From contig FR901758.1 of NCBI GenBank assembly GCA_000437675.1, positions 1-6,167 of the forward strand: a stretch of 6,167 nucleotides of DNA, in the 5' to 3' direction. Of this stretch, positions 6,091-6,167 are shown piece by piece. This DNA is from Prevotella sp. CAG:891 (GTDB taxonomy: Bacteria > Bacteroidota > Bacteroidia > Bacteroidales > Bacteroidaceae). The stretch's first letter is position 1, and each line of letters starts with the position of its first letter. The notes under the pieces were generated by a model. It was given only the letters and a program-made list of their open reading frames with translations. It had not been told where the DNA came from and did not search any database. The translations under genes and the position numbers were made by a program.

Positions 6091-6167
6091 TTAGTCCAAA
6101 TCGGGCATGGCATAATTGTCCGAATCGCACAAAAGATGTGCCCAGACCTTTGTGGAAAAGTCTGCCG
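6091..6167 (-). CDS. Possible C-terminal end of a minus-strand gene (partial)
   Basis: Reading the minus strand from the right edge, the frame with complete codons at 6165-6091 gives 24 residues, ADFSTKVWAHLLCDSDNYAMPDLD, followed by TAA (6093-6091). The composition, the acidic tail and a stop before an AT-rich gap resemble a natural protein end. It would run convergently with the TPR gene. The other two minus frames are also open for about 30 codons from the edge and are less protein-like, but on so short a piece the choice is uncertain. The family is not recognised. Confidence 0.35.
   Translation of the reverse strand, partial: ADFSTKVWAHLLCDSDNYAMPDLD

Noticed and set aside
6127..6164. 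GCACA/TGTGC and CAGAC/GTCTG small hairpins at the right edge
   Set aside because: Stems of 5 bp with no U-tract, lying inside a possible coding frame; expected by chance.

Overview
The window looks like chromosomal DNA of a Bacteroidetes species, probably Bacteroidales. The support is an AT-rich background, a Bacteroides-type -33/-7 promoter (TTTG ... TACCTTTG) ahead of the first gene, starts without a Shine-Dalgarno sequence, and proteins whose sequence style fits that phylum. This assignment is inference; no rRNA or other phylogenetic marker is present.

Layout, left to right, all main genes on the + strand. (1) 41-1393: a promoter, a leader of roughly 120 nt, and a complete class I/II PLP-dependent aminotransferase (399 aa from the ATG at 194), closed by a 20-bp stem terminator at 1442-1492. 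(2) 1636-2895: a complete LolC/LolE-type (FtsX-fold) ABC transporter permease of 419 aa without its ATPase, closed by a perfect 13-bp stem terminator at 2959-2999. (3) 2896-3712: about 0.8 kb with no convincing gene. It holds a second copy of one terminator arm, a four-unit tandem repeat of about 22 bp, a G8 tract and a promoter-like stretch. (4) 3713-3909: a short frame recognisable as the N-terminus of a LemA-family membrane protein. It stops after 56 codons and appears frameshifted and truncated, and it runs into a strong hairpin at 3883-3929. (5) 3973-5985: a 670-aa uncharacterised protein with two copies of a TPR module flanking a central alpha/beta region. It ends where a further C-terminal domain seems to begin. 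(6) 5986-6167: a possible weak terminator, then on the minus strand the possible last 24 codons of a gene that enters from the right.

The genes do not form an obvious pathway. The aminotransferase and the permease are separate housekeeping-type units, each with its own terminator. The right half (degenerate spacer, lemA remnant, TPR protein with an apparently cut-off C-terminus, higher GC) looks like accessory DNA that has been rearranged. The most interesting parts are the lemA remnant, the duplicated TPR architecture with its abrupt end, and the tandem repeats in the spacer. No CRISPR array, tRNA, rRNA, transposase or complete mobile element was seen.
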